Below, in pieces: positions 18,451 to 27,183 of a stretch of 36,799 nucleotides of DNA; positions within the stretch are counted from its first letter, which is position 1, and each line of letters begins with the position of its first letter. Both the position numbers and the translations under genes were made by a program. The stretch is from contig JANYKA010000218.1 in the NCBI GenBank assembly GCA_025358315.1, positions 1 through 36,799 of the forward strand, read 5' to 3'. This DNA is from Gemmatimonadota bacterium (lineage in GTDB: Bacteria > Gemmatimonadota > Gemmatimonadetes > Gemmatimonadales > Gemmatimonadaceae). A model generated the notes under the pieces. That model saw nothing but the letters and a program-made list of their open reading frames with translations. It did not search any database and had not been told where the DNA came from.

Positions 18451-20358
18451 TCAGTTCCAAAACTCCCATCGGACCCCATAAGTATTCACCAGTCTCGGCA
18501 TCACATACCCCGGGTACGTCGCGTAGACCGTGCCGGTCGTATTGCGGTACTGCCAGGAGATTACCGCAGTTGAGATCCGGATTTCCAGGAGCGTGGAAAT
18601 CACGCTTCCCCCCGCCGTCGTCTGGCCAATGGAATTCTTGCCAAGCGGAGCATATCCGGCGGTCCGATACTCGTAGGTGCCGGCCACGGAAAGATGAAAA
18701 TTTCCGCGCGGAAAGCTCTCCAGAAAACTTGATTCGAACCAGAGTCGGGCTCGGGCTTGGGTCTGCGGACGATAGGCATCCGCAGCCGCCCAGTTGATCG
18801 CATCCACGTCGAGCGACCAACCACGCAGCAGCGGGCCGCGAATCGTGACAATCGTGCCGGTCGACGCGGCCACATTAACGGCCCGCAGGGCGGTGTCGAG
18901 TTCAATCGGGGCAGCAACGGTACTCGCGCCCCGAGTGATAATTCCGCCACCTACCCAGCGATCGCGCCACTTGAGGGCTCCCTCCACACGTGACGCCGCG
19001 GTAATCAATCGCGAAGACCCGCTATTGGGAGCGTACCGGCTCACGGACCCGGACACATTGAACCAGGAGAGCGGAGCAAATCGCGCCTGCACATCAGAGC
19101 GTGTCGTCGAATCCGAACCGCGTTCGCCGAACGCCGAGACGGTCAGCAGCTTCGATTCGTACTCGACGCGCGCCCCAGGCGAAAACGTCGATTTGCCCTG
19201 CATCGATCGGAACCGATTCGTGCTGCTCAACTTCAGTCCCCATTTCGTAATGCCGGCGGCAAGCGTGTACTGCGTGCTCACCCGCATCGTATCTACCGTG
19301 TCAGTTGGAGCAGCCGACGGCTGTTGAGCCCCCAATAAACTGCTTTTCGCCCGGCTCTCGCCTGCCGAAATCGACGCGGCGATGAGTTGCGCCCAAGGGC
19401 CGTCGTTTTGCGGATCACGCCAGGCGGCGCGCAGGTATGTCAGGTTCTCGCTTCCCTGAAACGCGGGGAGCGCATTGATCTCCGGTGTCGTCACCACATT
19501 GCGAACACCGGAATTGCGATCGACGCTCTGATGCAGCAGCGTGCCGTCCACGCTCCAGTTGCCTCGCGCCCATCCGATGCGAGCCATCCCGCCGAACGAG
19601 GCTCCATCCATTCCGGTGCGCGAAATGCTGCTCTGCTGCTGGCCGAGTAGCTGAAGCATCACGCCATTATCAAATCGCTTGCCAAAAAACCCGCGATACA
19701 AGTTGAGGTTTTCTGTGCCGGTGAGAATATCGGCTCGCGTCGATGCCGTGGTGCTCCGCGTGCGAACGGTGCGCAAATGGACGCGCAGTTCACCCGCCGA
19801 ACGCTCAATATTTACATCTTCGAGCGACCACATCGGCACGACGGCGAAATCGGTAACACCACCATTGCGCACATTTATGGCATCGAGTTCGACGCCATCG
19901 AGAAACACCCGCACGCGGCCAGGATCGCCGTACCATGCGGCGACTTGCGGCGCTATGATAAATCCGGTGCGCATTAAGTTCACGCCTGGCACCGTGGCGA
20001 GCAGATCACCAAGTGTGAGTGCGCCACTGGCGTACATCGCATCGCGGTCCCAATGCCAGCTCGCCGCGCCAATTTCTGTCGAGGCGGGCGCATACGGGCG
20101 CACGAGTGGCGACTTCAACGTGTCGCGCGGTGGTATTCGGGAACCGTTCACACTGTCGCGGCGCGCGAACGCCGAGTCGGGAATCGCTGGACGCGTGATG
20201 GTATCCGCGACGGGCTTGCGCACGGTATCCGCGACGGGCCGGCGAATTGAATCGCTGGTGGATTTAGGCACTGGCGGCGATCCACCGCCCTGCGCAAGGC
20301 CAACCGCCGGGGTGAACGCCGCGAACGCGGCGAACAGTAACCCAACGAACACCCGCAA
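18451..20358 (-). CDS. TonB-dependent receptor-like outer-membrane protein
   Basis: Secreted outer-membrane protein with a TonB-receptor plug domain and beta-barrel; the substrate is unknown. The frame has no ATG after the pepA stop. A TTG (complement 20356-20358), 8 nt after GAAGGA, gives 635 residues and a clean signal peptide RVFVGLLFAAFAAFTPAVGL, cleaved near residue 22. A Pro/Arg/Asp linker with a repeated PVADT motif follows (about 23-75). The plug is at about 95-180 (LGDLLATVPGVNLMRTG, VRVFLDGVELDAI). The rest alternates in beta-barrel fashion and ends YGVRWEFWN. It is shorter than typical TonB receptors and no clear TonB box was seen. The gene lies 17 nt after pepA. Confidence 0.8.
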   Translation of the reverse strand: MRVFVGLLFAAFAAFTPAVGLAQGGGSPPVPKSTSDSIRRPVADTVRKPVADTITRPAIPDSAFARRDSVNGSRIPPRDTLKSPLVRPYAPASTEIGAASWHWDRDAMYASGALTLGDLLATVPGVNLMRTGFIIAPQVAAWYGDPGRVRVFLDGVELDAINVRNGGVTDFAVVPMWSLEDVNIERSAGELRVHLRTVRTRSTTASTRADILTGTENLNLYRGFFGKRFDNGVMLQLLGQQQSSISRTGMDGASFGGMARIGWARGNWSVDGTLLHQSVDRNSGVRNVVTTPEINALPAFQGSENLTYLRAAWRDPQNDGPWAQLIAASISAGESRAKSSLLGAQQPSAAPTDTVDTMRVSTQYTLAAGITKWGLKLSSTNRFRSMQGKSTFSPGARVEYESKLLTVSAFGERGSDSTTRSDVQARFAPLSWFNVSGSVSRYAPNSGSSRLITAASRVEGALKWRDRWVGGGIITRGASTVAAPIELDTALRAVNVAASTGTIVTIRGPLLRGWSLDVDAINWAAADAYRPQTQARARLWFESSFLESFPRGNFHLSVAGTYEYRTAGYAPLGKNSIGQTTAGGSVISTLLEIRISTAVISWQYRNTTGTVYATYPGYVMPRLVNTYGVRWEFWN

Positions 20359-20375
20359 GGCTGAATTCCTTCCCG

Positions 20376-21860
20376 TCAGCGCGCCCTCCCCCGAACGAAC
20401 TCGACGAATGTGCGCACCGGCACTCCCGTGGGCCCGCGGGGAATCACCACGAGGTCCGACTCCGTATACGCCGTGCCTGCAATATCCAGATGGACCCACG
20501 AATATCCCTCGGCAAACTCGGCGAGAAATAGCGCGGCCGTTGTCGTGCCGGCGCCACGACCGCCGATGTTTTTAATGTCCGCCACATCGGACTTGATCTG
20601 CTCTTTGTACTCGTTCCACATCGGCAACTGCCAGCCGGGTTCCCCGCCCCGCTTGCCTGCGGCCAGGACTTCGTCGATGGTGCCTTGATCATTACCCAGT
20701 ACACCGGTCGCCGTGTTCCCGAGTGCGACAACACAGGCACCCGTCAGCGTCGCCGCATCAACAACGGCCTGCGGTTTAAAACGTGCCGCATAGGAGAGAA
20801 CGTCGGCGAGGACCATGCGCCCCTCAGCGTCGGTATTGATAATCTCGATGGTCTTCCCGTTGATCGCGCGGACCACGTCGCCCGGATTCATCGCCGTGCC
20901 GCTCGGCATGTTGGTAGTCGAACCGACAAGGCCAATCACATTGATTTTCAATTTCATGCGGGCAATCGCTTCCATCGCGCCAAGCACACCGGCGGCTCCG
21001 CTCATATCGAATTTCATCCACTCCATCCGGTCGGCCGGCTTGATGGAGATGCCACCGGAATCGAAGCAGAGTCCCTTGCCGACAAGACATATCGGCGCCT
21101 CGCCACGGCCGCCGCCACGGTACTCGAGAATGATGAACTTGGGATCCTGCGGAGTGCCCTGCGCGACGGCAAGGAAGGATCCCATTTTGAGCCGAGTCAT
21201 TTCTTTGCGGCCATAGACGGTCACTTTTAGTTTGTGCCGTTTGGCAATATCACGCGCCGTGGCCGCGAGATGCGCTGGAGTGCAAAGATTGCCTGGCATG
21301 ATGGCCAGGCGACGGGCAACGCGCTGCCCCTCAGCAATGGCGACGCCGGCGGCGAGTGCATGTGCCGCACTGCGAGCGCTCGGTACGCAAATGATCGCTT
21401 CAAGCAGCGGCTTGGGTCGCTCGCGCACCGGGGGCATTGTCTTCAAATCGCGATATTCCCAACTGCCAAGCGAAAGACCAATCGCCGCATTCTCCAAAGA
21501 GGGACCGTCGAGCGCGTCGGCCCAAAACGCCATGCGCTGTACGCCCATCACGTTCGCTTTGCGACCGGCGAGTGAGGCAGCACGGGTCATCGCGGTGATT
21601 TCGGGTGCGGCGCCGAGTCCAACCAGCAGCACGCGTTGCGGCCCACGATTCGCATTGAGGATCAATAGCGTTTCATCACGGCCGCCCTTGAAATCTTTCT
21701 GACGAATGGCCCGCGCAAGAGCACCGCCCAACACCCGGTCGAGTGCGCCGAGCGATCGCGGCAGCGGTTTGTCCGACGGTAACGCAATCGCCAGCAACGG
21801 CGAGCTCAAACGAGACGGATCGCCAGCGCGAACCGATAGTGCAAGAGACAGTGGCGCCAC
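20376..21860 (-). CDS. pepA: Leucyl aminopeptidase, M17 family
   Basis: Cytosolic dimetal aminopeptidase, 494 residues. The metal and active-site residues expected for M17 are present: Lys262, Asp267, Lys274, Asp285, Asp344, Glu346 and Arg348, within GKGLCFDSGGISIKP and the diagnostic NTDAEGRMVL motif. The N-terminal domain (about 1-165) is variable, as usual. The GTG start (complement 21858-21860) is 2 nt after the icd stop, so the two are likely co-transcribed. Confidence 0.96.
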   Translation of the reverse strand: MAPLSLALSVRAGDPSRLSSPLLAIALPSDKPLPRSLGALDRVLGGALARAIRQKDFKGGRDETLLILNANRGPQRVLLVGLGAAPEITAMTRAASLAGRKANVMGVQRMAFWADALDGPSLENAAIGLSLGSWEYRDLKTMPPVRERPKPLLEAIICVPSARSAAHALAAGVAIAEGQRVARRLAIMPGNLCTPAHLAATARDIAKRHKLKVTVYGRKEMTRLKMGSFLAVAQGTPQDPKFIILEYRGGGRGEAPICLVGKGLCFDSGGISIKPADRMEWMKFDMSGAAGVLGAMEAIARMKLKINVIGLVGSTTNMPSGTAMNPGDVVRAINGKTIEIINTDAEGRMVLADVLSYAARFKPQAVVDAATLTGACVVALGNTATGVLGNDQGTIDEVLAAGKRGGEPGWQLPMWNEYKEQIKSDVADIKNIGGRGAGTTTAALFLAEFAEGYSWVHLDIAGTAYTESDLVVIPRGPTGVPVRTFVEFVRGRAR

Positions 21861-21862
21861 GG

Positions 21863-23110
21863 TCAGCTCCTCGCTCCGGCGATGACCGCATCGCCGAACT
21901 TGGAGGTTGACACTTCGGTGGACCCAGGCATTTGACGAGCCAGATCATACGTGACGGTCTTGGCGGTAATGGCTTTCTCAACGCCTCGTACGATGCGGTC
22001 CGCAACTTCCTGCCAGCCCATGTGTTCGAACATCATTGCGCCGGAAAGTATGACACTCCCGGGGTTGATCTTGTCGAGGCCCGCGTATTTGGGCGCGGTG
22101 CCATGCGTCGCTTCGAACACGGCAGCAGCGTCACCGATATTGGCGCCGGGTGCGATGCCAAGCCCGCCGACTTGTGCGGCAGCCGCATCGGAGACGTAAT
22201 CACCATTTAAGTTTGGCGTGGCGATCACTTCATAGTCTTCCGGACGAAGCAGCAATTGCTGGAACATCGAGTCGGCGATGCGGTCCTTGAGAATCACCGC
22301 GTCGGCTCGGGCACCGGTTCCGCCTTTGTAGAAATCCGCCTCGGACACCACCGTCGCAGCGAATTCGTCGCGCGCGATTTCATACCCCCAATCGCGAAAG
22401 CCACCCTCGGTGAACTTCATGATGTTGCCCTTATGCATCATCGTGACCGTCTTCTTACCGCGCTTGATTGCGTATTCGAGGGCCATCTTTACCAGACGCT
22501 TCGATCCGAACGGTGACATGGGTTTGATCCCAATCGCCGAGCCTTCGCGAATGTTTTTGTTGAATCTGATTTTTATAAAATCGCGTAACTCGTTCGCCTC
22601 GGGCGAACCGGCCTTGAACTCGATACCGGAGTACACATCTTCGACGTTTTCGCGGAAAATGACGATGTTGAGTTTCTCGGGCGCTTTCATCGGCGCACCT
22701 ACGCCCGCAAAGTATCGTACCGGACGAATGCAGGCGTAGAGATCGAGCTCCTGTCTCAGCGCCACGTTCAATGAACGAATACCGCCGCCCACCGGAGTCG
22801 TCAGCGGTCCTTTGATCGCGATCTTAAACTCGCGAACGGCCTCAAGCGTTTCCGCTGGCATCCACTCGCCCGTCGCGTTGAATGCTTTCTCGCCGGCAAG
22901 AATCTCCATCCACTCAATTTTCCGTTTGCTGCCATACGCTGCCTCGACCGCGGCATCGAACACCCGTACGGAAGCGCGCCAAATGTCTGGGCCGGTGCCG
23001 TCACCTTCAATGAAGGGAATGATCGGATGGTCGGGAATCTGGAACTTTCCGCCGGCGGCTTCGATGCGTTCGCCCTTGGCGGGAACGGTGGCGTGTTTAT
23101 AAGCAGTCAC
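21863..23110 (-). CDS. icd: NADP-dependent isocitrate dehydrogenase
   Basis: Oxidative decarboxylation of isocitrate to 2-oxoglutarate in the TCA cycle. The 415-residue protein resembles the E. coli type: Ser113 falls in [10 protein letters not shown], the site phosphorylated by AceK in E. coli, and Lys341-Tyr342 in [10 protein letters not shown] match the NADP-specific pair. The GTG start (complement 23108-23110) has AAGGA 10 nt upstream. No aceK is present in the window. The 83-nt upstream gap holds no clear promoter; it contains the small inverted repeat GTACA-C-TGTAC (23179-23189). Confidence 0.96.
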   Translation of the reverse strand: MTAYKHATVPAKGERIEAAGGKFQIPDHPIIPFIEGDGTGPDIWRASVRVFDAAVEAAYGSKRKIEWMEILAGEKAFNATGEWMPAETLEAVREFKIAIKGPLTTPVGGGIRSLNVALRQELDLYACIRPVRYFAGVGAPMKAPEKLNIVIFRENVEDVYSGIEFKAGSPEANELRDFIKIRFNKNIREGSAIGIKPMSPFGSKRLVKMALEYAIKRGKKTVTMMHKGNIMKFTEGGFRDWGYEIARDEFAATVVSEADFYKGGTGARADAVILKDRIADSMFQQLLLRPEDYEVIATPNLNGDYVSDAAAAQVGGLGIAPGANIGDAAAVFEATHGTAPKYAGLDKINPGSVILSGAMMFEHMGWQEVADRIVRGVEKAITAKTVTYDLARQMPGSTEVSTSKFGDAVIAGARS

Positions 23111-23193
23111 TGGTATTAATTCCTTTTTAATTCGTATGTAAGTCAGTCAGGTAAAATAGCGTAGTTCGTGCGATACGGGTACAGTGTACGGAA

Positions 23194-24201
23194 TCACGCC
23201 ACCCGATTTGGCACTTCATGTCCAGCAAAAAACGCCTCGAGATTGTCCACCGCGAGCATCCCCATCGCCGTTCGGGTTTCGTGGGTTGCGCTGCCGATAT
23301 GTGGCAGCAACACCGCGTTGGGGAGCTGCAGTAGCTCGGGTCGCACCGCCGGCTCCCCTTCAAAAACGTCGAGCCCAGCACCGGCAATCGCGCCCGCACG
23401 GAGTGCGGCCACCAGTGCGCTTTCGTCGACTACGTCGCCTCGGGAAGTATTGATCAGGAAAGCTCCCGGACGCATTCGCGACAATCGCTCGCCATTGATT
23501 AAATGTCGCGTGTGATGTGTGGATGGCACGTGCACAGACACAAAATCACTCGACGCCAACAATGCCTCGATGGTCGCACACCGCGTCACTCCGGCGTCAT
23601 TCGCCTGTGGTTGGGTGAGCGAACGGCTCCACGCGAGCACTCGCATGCCGAACCCATCGCGCGCCCGCGCGGCCACCGCCCGCCCAATCCGGCCAAACCC
23701 AACAATGCCGAGCGTTTTCCCCGAAACGCGCGTACCCAGCAGGTGTGTAGGGTGCCAACCGGACCAGTCCCCCGCTCGCAACTCACGCTCGGCTTCACCA
23801 GCACGGCGGGCGGTCGCGAGCATCAATAGCATCGCGAGATCTGCGGTATCGTCCGTGAGTACGCCTGGGGTATTCGTGACGGTGATGCCGAGCTCACGTG
23901 CGACTGTAATATCGATGTTGTCATATCCGACACCGAAGTGGGCGATGAGCTTCGTCCGAACTGCTGAACTGCCGGGCAGCGTGGCAGCGTGCAGGGTGGC
24001 AGCGTGCAGCGGGTCGCCGAGCGTGGTGATCATCGCATCGGATGATGCCATTGCCCGCGATAGCGCGACAGCGTCGAGTGGAACGTCCGTGCTATTCAAT
24101 CGCACGTCGAACATCGCGGTCAATCGCGCCTCGACGGCGGGCGGAAGCCGACGGGTGACCGTGATTACCGAGCGCGCTGTTGGCACTTCGCTGGCTGTCA
24201 C
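23194..24201 (-). CDS. D-2-hydroxyacid dehydrogenase, glyoxylate/hydroxypyruvate reductase-like
   Basis: NAD(P)H-dependent D-2-hydroxyacid dehydrogenase of about 335 residues. The Rossmann motif GFGRIG is at 168-173, the catalytic Arg lies in TSRGDVVDE, and the Glu/His pair is in LDVFEGEP and LPHIGSATHE. HFGVGYDNID is typical of glyoxylate/hydroxypyruvate reductases. Translational coupling to the serine-glyoxylate aminotransferase (GTG start overlapping its stop as GTGA) supports hydroxypyruvate or glyoxylate as substrate. An upstream in-frame ATG at 24237 is possible. Residues 66-75 are a perfect HAATL tandem duplication from a 15-bp DNA repeat. Confidence 0.88.
   Translation of the reverse strand: MTASEVPTARSVITVTRRLPPAVEARLTAMFDVRLNSTDVPLDAVALSRAMASSDAMITTLGDPLHAATLHAATLPGSSAVRTKLIAHFGVGYDNIDITVARELGITVTNTPGVLTDDTADLAMLLMLATARRAGEAERELRAGDWSGWHPTHLLGTRVSGKTLGIVGFGRIGRAVAARARDGFGMRVLAWSRSLTQPQANDAGVTRCATIEALLASSDFVSVHVPSTHHTRHLINGERLSRMRPGAFLINTSRGDVVDESALVAALRAGAIAGAGLDVFEGEPAVRPELLQLPNAVLLPHIGSATHETRTAMGMLAVDNLEAFFAGHEVPNRVA
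23981..24010. repeat. 15-bp tandem duplication inside hydroxyacid dehydrogenase
   Basis: Two adjacent copies of GTGGCAGCGTGCAG plus one variable base (23981-23995 and 23996-24010). The repeat keeps frame and duplicates HAATL in a surface-type loop before the KLIAHFGVGYDN core. Homologues normally have a single short helix here, so this looks like a recent slippage event. Confidence 0.8.
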
Positions 24202-25382
24202 CGGGTTGCGAGCGTTGCCGCACTTTCCTGATACCACGCTTGTGCCGCCGCGACTCCGCTGCCGAGTGTCACCGGAATACCGGCGTCGTTCAATGCCATT
24301 TCCACTCCGGAAAGCGCACCAAGCAACATCAGGTCATTGAGATCGCCGACGTGACCGATGCGGAACACTTTGCCAGCCAGCCTGCCGAGCCCACCGCCCA
24401 ACGCGAGGTTGTACCGGCGGAACGCGATATCGATGACCTTTGCGGCATCCGTCCCGCTCGGGACAACAACCGCCGTAACGGTGCCCGAGTAGGTCTTGGG
24501 ATCGTTCGCACAGATGTCTAATCCCCACGCGCGGACGGCACGGCGCACACCTTCGGCCAGCCGATGATGGCGTGCAATGACGTTGACCATGCCTTCTTCG
24601 AGCAGCATGTCGAGCGCTTCTCTTAATCCGAACAAATGGGCGAGCGCTGGCGTGTAAGGGAACGACCCCAAGGCGTTCTGTTTCGCCTGATCGCGCAAAT
24701 CAAAGAACACCCGAGGGCACTTTGCTGAATCGGCCATCGCCGATCCTTTCTCGCTGACACAAAGCAATCCGAGCCCGGCCGGCATCATGAATCCCTTTTG
24801 CGATCCGGCGATGGCGAAATCGACCTTCCATTCGTCGAAGCGAAAATCGAGACTGGCGATTGAACTCACGCCGTCGACGTGCAGCAGCGCCGGATGGTTG
24901 GCCGCATCCATCGCCGCCCGGATTGCCCCGATATCGCTGGTGACACCCGTGGCCGTCTCGTTGTGCACAATCAACACGGCTTTGATTTCATGTTGAGTGT
25001 CGGCAGTGAGCAGTTGACCGATGCGGCCTGGCGGCGCGGCTTCGCCCCATTCGAGGTCAATCACATCGACCCGCAAGCCGAGGCGTTCGGCGCAGTCAAT
25101 GAACAGATGACTGAACTGCCCGAACCGACAGGCGAGGACGCGGTCACCTGGCGAAAGCGAGTTGACCAGCGAGGCTTCCCACATTGCGGTGCCGGTCGCC
25201 GGGAAAATAAATGTTTGTCCTTTCGCTGTGCCGTAGATTTTTTTCAAATCTGCGAATAGTCCACGAGGCAGCTCCGGAAACGCGGAAGACCGATGGTCTT
25301 CTTGCGCGCGGTGCATGGCGCGGAGAACGCGATCGGGGACGTTGGTGGGACCGGGAACGAAGAGAAAATGGCGACCGGGCAT
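24198..25382 (-). CDS. Serine-glyoxylate/alanine-glyoxylate-type aminotransferase
   Basis: PLP-dependent class V aminotransferase, 394 residues, in the family of serine-glyoxylate and alanine-glyoxylate aminotransferases. It begins MPGRHFLFVPGPTNVPDRVL, has PATGTAMWEASLVNS at 61-75, the cofactor Asp in LLHVDGVSSIA (Asp170) and the PLP lysine Lys196 in AGSQKGFMMPAG. These match the serine-glyoxylate enzymes of serine-cycle bacteria more closely than cysteine desulfurases, but substrate specificity is inferred. The following coupled reductase would convert hydroxypyruvate to glycerate. ATG at complement 25380-25382; the leader contains the CTCCCAC-rich repeat described below. Confidence 0.9.
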   Translation of the reverse strand: MPGRHFLFVPGPTNVPDRVLRAMHRAQEDHRSSAFPELPRGLFADLKKIYGTAKGQTFIFPATGTAMWEASLVNSLSPGDRVLACRFGQFSHLFIDCAERLGLRVDVIDLEWGEAAPPGRIGQLLTADTQHEIKAVLIVHNETATGVTSDIGAIRAAMDAANHPALLHVDGVSSIASLDFRFDEWKVDFAIAGSQKGFMMPAGLGLLCVSEKGSAMADSAKCPRVFFDLRDQAKQNALGSFPYTPALAHLFGLREALDMLLEEGMVNVIARHHRLAEGVRRAVRAWGLDICANDPKTYSGTVTAVVVPSGTDAAKVIDIAFRRYNLALGGGLGRLAGKVFRIGHVGDLNDLMLLGALSGVEMALNDAGIPVTLGSGVAAAQAWYQESAATLATR

Positions 25383-25403
25383 GACGGTAGTTGAGAGTGA
25401 TGA

Positions 25404-25480
25404 GTGGGAGTAGGAGTGCTGAGTGCGAGACTAGTGGGAGAAAGAAGTGGGAGAGGAGTGGGAGAAAGAAGTGGGAGAGT
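25404..25480. repeat. Purine-rich GTGGGAG tandem repeats
   Basis: The heptamer GTGGGAG occurs five times (25404, 25434, 25447, 25458, 25471). The last four copies form two adjacent 24-nt units (25433-25456 and 25457-25480) that differ only at the final base. The stretch is almost pure purine on the plus strand and pyrimidine on the other. It lies between the divergent aminotransferase (25382, minus) and DUF983 gene (25536, plus), hence in the leader or promoter of one or both. Confidence 0.85.
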
Positions 25481-25535
25481 GTTTCTGGCGACGCGCCAGC
25501 CCACCTCGAGCTCCGCACACACTGAGCCACTTAGC

Positions 25536-25955
25536 ATGGCGCCCCCGAAGTATATTGCAAGCGTGATCACCTTGCCCGTCCGTCCTGTCGTTCGCATCGT
25601 GCGCGGCCTTACGCTGCGCTGCGCGGAGTGCGGGAAGGGCGGCATTTTATTGTCGTGGTTCCGTCTGCGGGCGGCGTGTCCCCACTGCGGGTTACTGCTC
25701 GATCGAGGCGCGCGGGATTTCTTTGTCGGCGCATACCTGATCAACCTGATTATCGCCGAGATGGTGTTTGCGATTGGGTTTAGCGTCTGGATGATGCGCA
25801 GCTGGCCGAACATCCCGTGGGACATGGTGCAGTGGGTGGCGATCGTCGCCATCATCGCCGCACCGCTGATCACGTATCCGTTCACGAGAACTACCTGGCT
25901 GGCAGTGGATCTGGTGTTTCAGCCGCCCACCGACCACGACCGGCTGGCCGGATAA
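25536..25955 (+). CDS. DUF983 family membrane protein
   Basis: Small protein of 139 residues with an N-terminal zinc-ribbon-like pair of CxxC motifs (CAECGKGG and CPHCG) and two hydrophobic segments (about residues 70-92 and 100-120), as in the DUF983 family. The function of the family is unknown; members are often near heme-copper oxidase genes, which are absent here. The frame opens at 25404 through the purine-rich repeat, but ATG 25536 fits the family start. It is the only plus-strand gene left of the formate dehydrogenase block and converges on the aminotransferase at 25984. Confidence 0.75.
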   Translation: MAPPKYIASVITLPVRPVVRIVRGLTLRCAECGKGGILLSWFRLRAACPHCGLLLDRGARDFFVGAYLINLIIAEMVFAIGFSVWMMRSWPNIPWDMVQWVAIVAIIAAPLITYPFTRTTWLAVDLVFQPPTDHDRLAG

Positions 25956-25983
25956 CCGTGCGGTGTCGCCACTCGCTGCCCAG

Positions 25984-27144
25984 CTATACCTTGGCGCGAA
26001 GTTTGGCGAGCCGCTCGACGGCCTGCTCAAGCGTGGACTGCTTCTTGCAAAACGCGAAGCGCACGTAGCGTTTGCCCTCGGCCGCGTTGGGACGATAGAA
26101 ACTCGACCCGGGAACGGTAGCGATTCCAATTTCCCTCGTCATCCATTTGGCAAACGTGACGTCGTCGTCACGGCTCAATGCGCCAAACTCGGCGAAGAAA
26201 TAGTACGCACCATCGGGCTCGGCGAACTGGAAACCTGCGTCGCGTAATGGTTCGGCAAGAAATTCGCGCCTGGCCAGATAATTAGCGGCGAGCGTTTTGT
26301 AATACTCATCGTCAAACGCATAGCCAATCGCTGCGGCATGTTGCAACGGCGCCGGGGCGCCCACAGTGAGAAAATCGTGCACTTTGCGAATGGCACTCGT
26401 TTTATCCGGTGAGGCAATCGCATATCCGAGTCGCCAACCGGTAATACTGAAGGTCTTCGACAGACTCGAAATCGTGACCGTGCGCTCGCGCATGCCCGGC
26501 AGCGTGGCGATGGGAATATGTTCGCCGCGGAAGACGATGTACTCATATGGATCATCCGTGATGACCAGCAAATCATGGGCAATGCAGACGCGCGCGATCG
26601 CCTCCAGCTCGGAGCGGGGAAAAACGTGTCCCGTCGGATTATGCGGAGAGTTGAGCACCAGTGCCCGGCTTCGCGGCGTGATGGCGGCTTCGAGTGCGCT
26701 CAAGTCGAACTGCCAGTCGGGCGGCGTGAGCGGCACGAATACCGGCGTCGCGCCGCAGAGAATGGCGTCGGGTCCGTAGTTCTCGTAGAACGGCTCGAAA
26801 ATCAGGACTTCGTCGCCCGGATTGAACAGCGCGAGAAACACCGCGGCGGCGGCTTCGGTGGCGCCACAGGTCACGGTGATCTCGCGTTCGGCATCCACCG
26901 GCATACCGTAACGGCGCTCATACTTTCCGACGATCGCATCGCGGAGCGGTTTTGAGCCCCACGTGATGGCGTACTGATTAATGTCGGCGTGAATCGCCGC
27001 ACACGCGGCCTCTTTCATCGCTGCTGGCATCGGGAAATCCGGGAATCCCTGCGCCAGGTTGATCGCACCGTGTTCGTTCGCCACGCGGGTCATCTCGCGG
27101 ATGACCGATTCAGTAAAGGTTTTCGTGCGGATCGCGTTTGTCAT
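25984..27144 (-). CDS. Class I pyridoxal-phosphate aminotransferase
   Basis: Fold type I aminotransferase, 386 residues. Features include the N-terminal INLAQGFPDFP motif (28-38), which is typical of the kynurenine/methionine aminotransferase (YbdL-like) subgroup, NSPHNPTG at 165-172, DDPYEYIVF, and the PLP lysine Lys230 in SSLSKTFSITGWRLGY. Substrate preference (methionine, glutamine, aromatic or kynurenine) cannot be settled from sequence. ATG is at complement 27142-27144. It follows the secreted two-repeat protein by 39 nt. Confidence 0.92.
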   Translation of the reverse strand: MTNAIRTKTFTESVIREMTRVANEHGAINLAQGFPDFPMPAAMKEAACAAIHADINQYAITWGSKPLRDAIVGKYERRYGMPVDAEREITVTCGATEAAAAVFLALFNPGDEVLIFEPFYENYGPDAILCGATPVFVPLTPPDWQFDLSALEAAITPRSRALVLNSPHNPTGHVFPRSELEAIARVCIAHDLLVITDDPYEYIVFRGEHIPIATLPGMRERTVTISSLSKTFSITGWRLGYAIASPDKTSAIRKVHDFLTVGAPAPLQHAAAIGYAFDDEYYKTLAANYLARREFLAEPLRDAGFQFAEPDGAYYFFAEFGALSRDDDVTFAKWMTREIGIATVPGSSFYRPNAAEGKRYVRFAFCKKQSTLEQAVERLAKLRAKV

Positions 27145-27183
27145 TGGCCGGGGCTTGGGAAAGAAGGAAGACCGCCGTGGACG

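Noticed and set aside
25144-25530. Minus-strand frame with repeated LSHFFLPL peptide across the purine-rich repeat
   Set aside because: The peptide repeat is only the 24-nt DNA repeat read in frame; most of this frame is a shadow of the aminotransferase gene.
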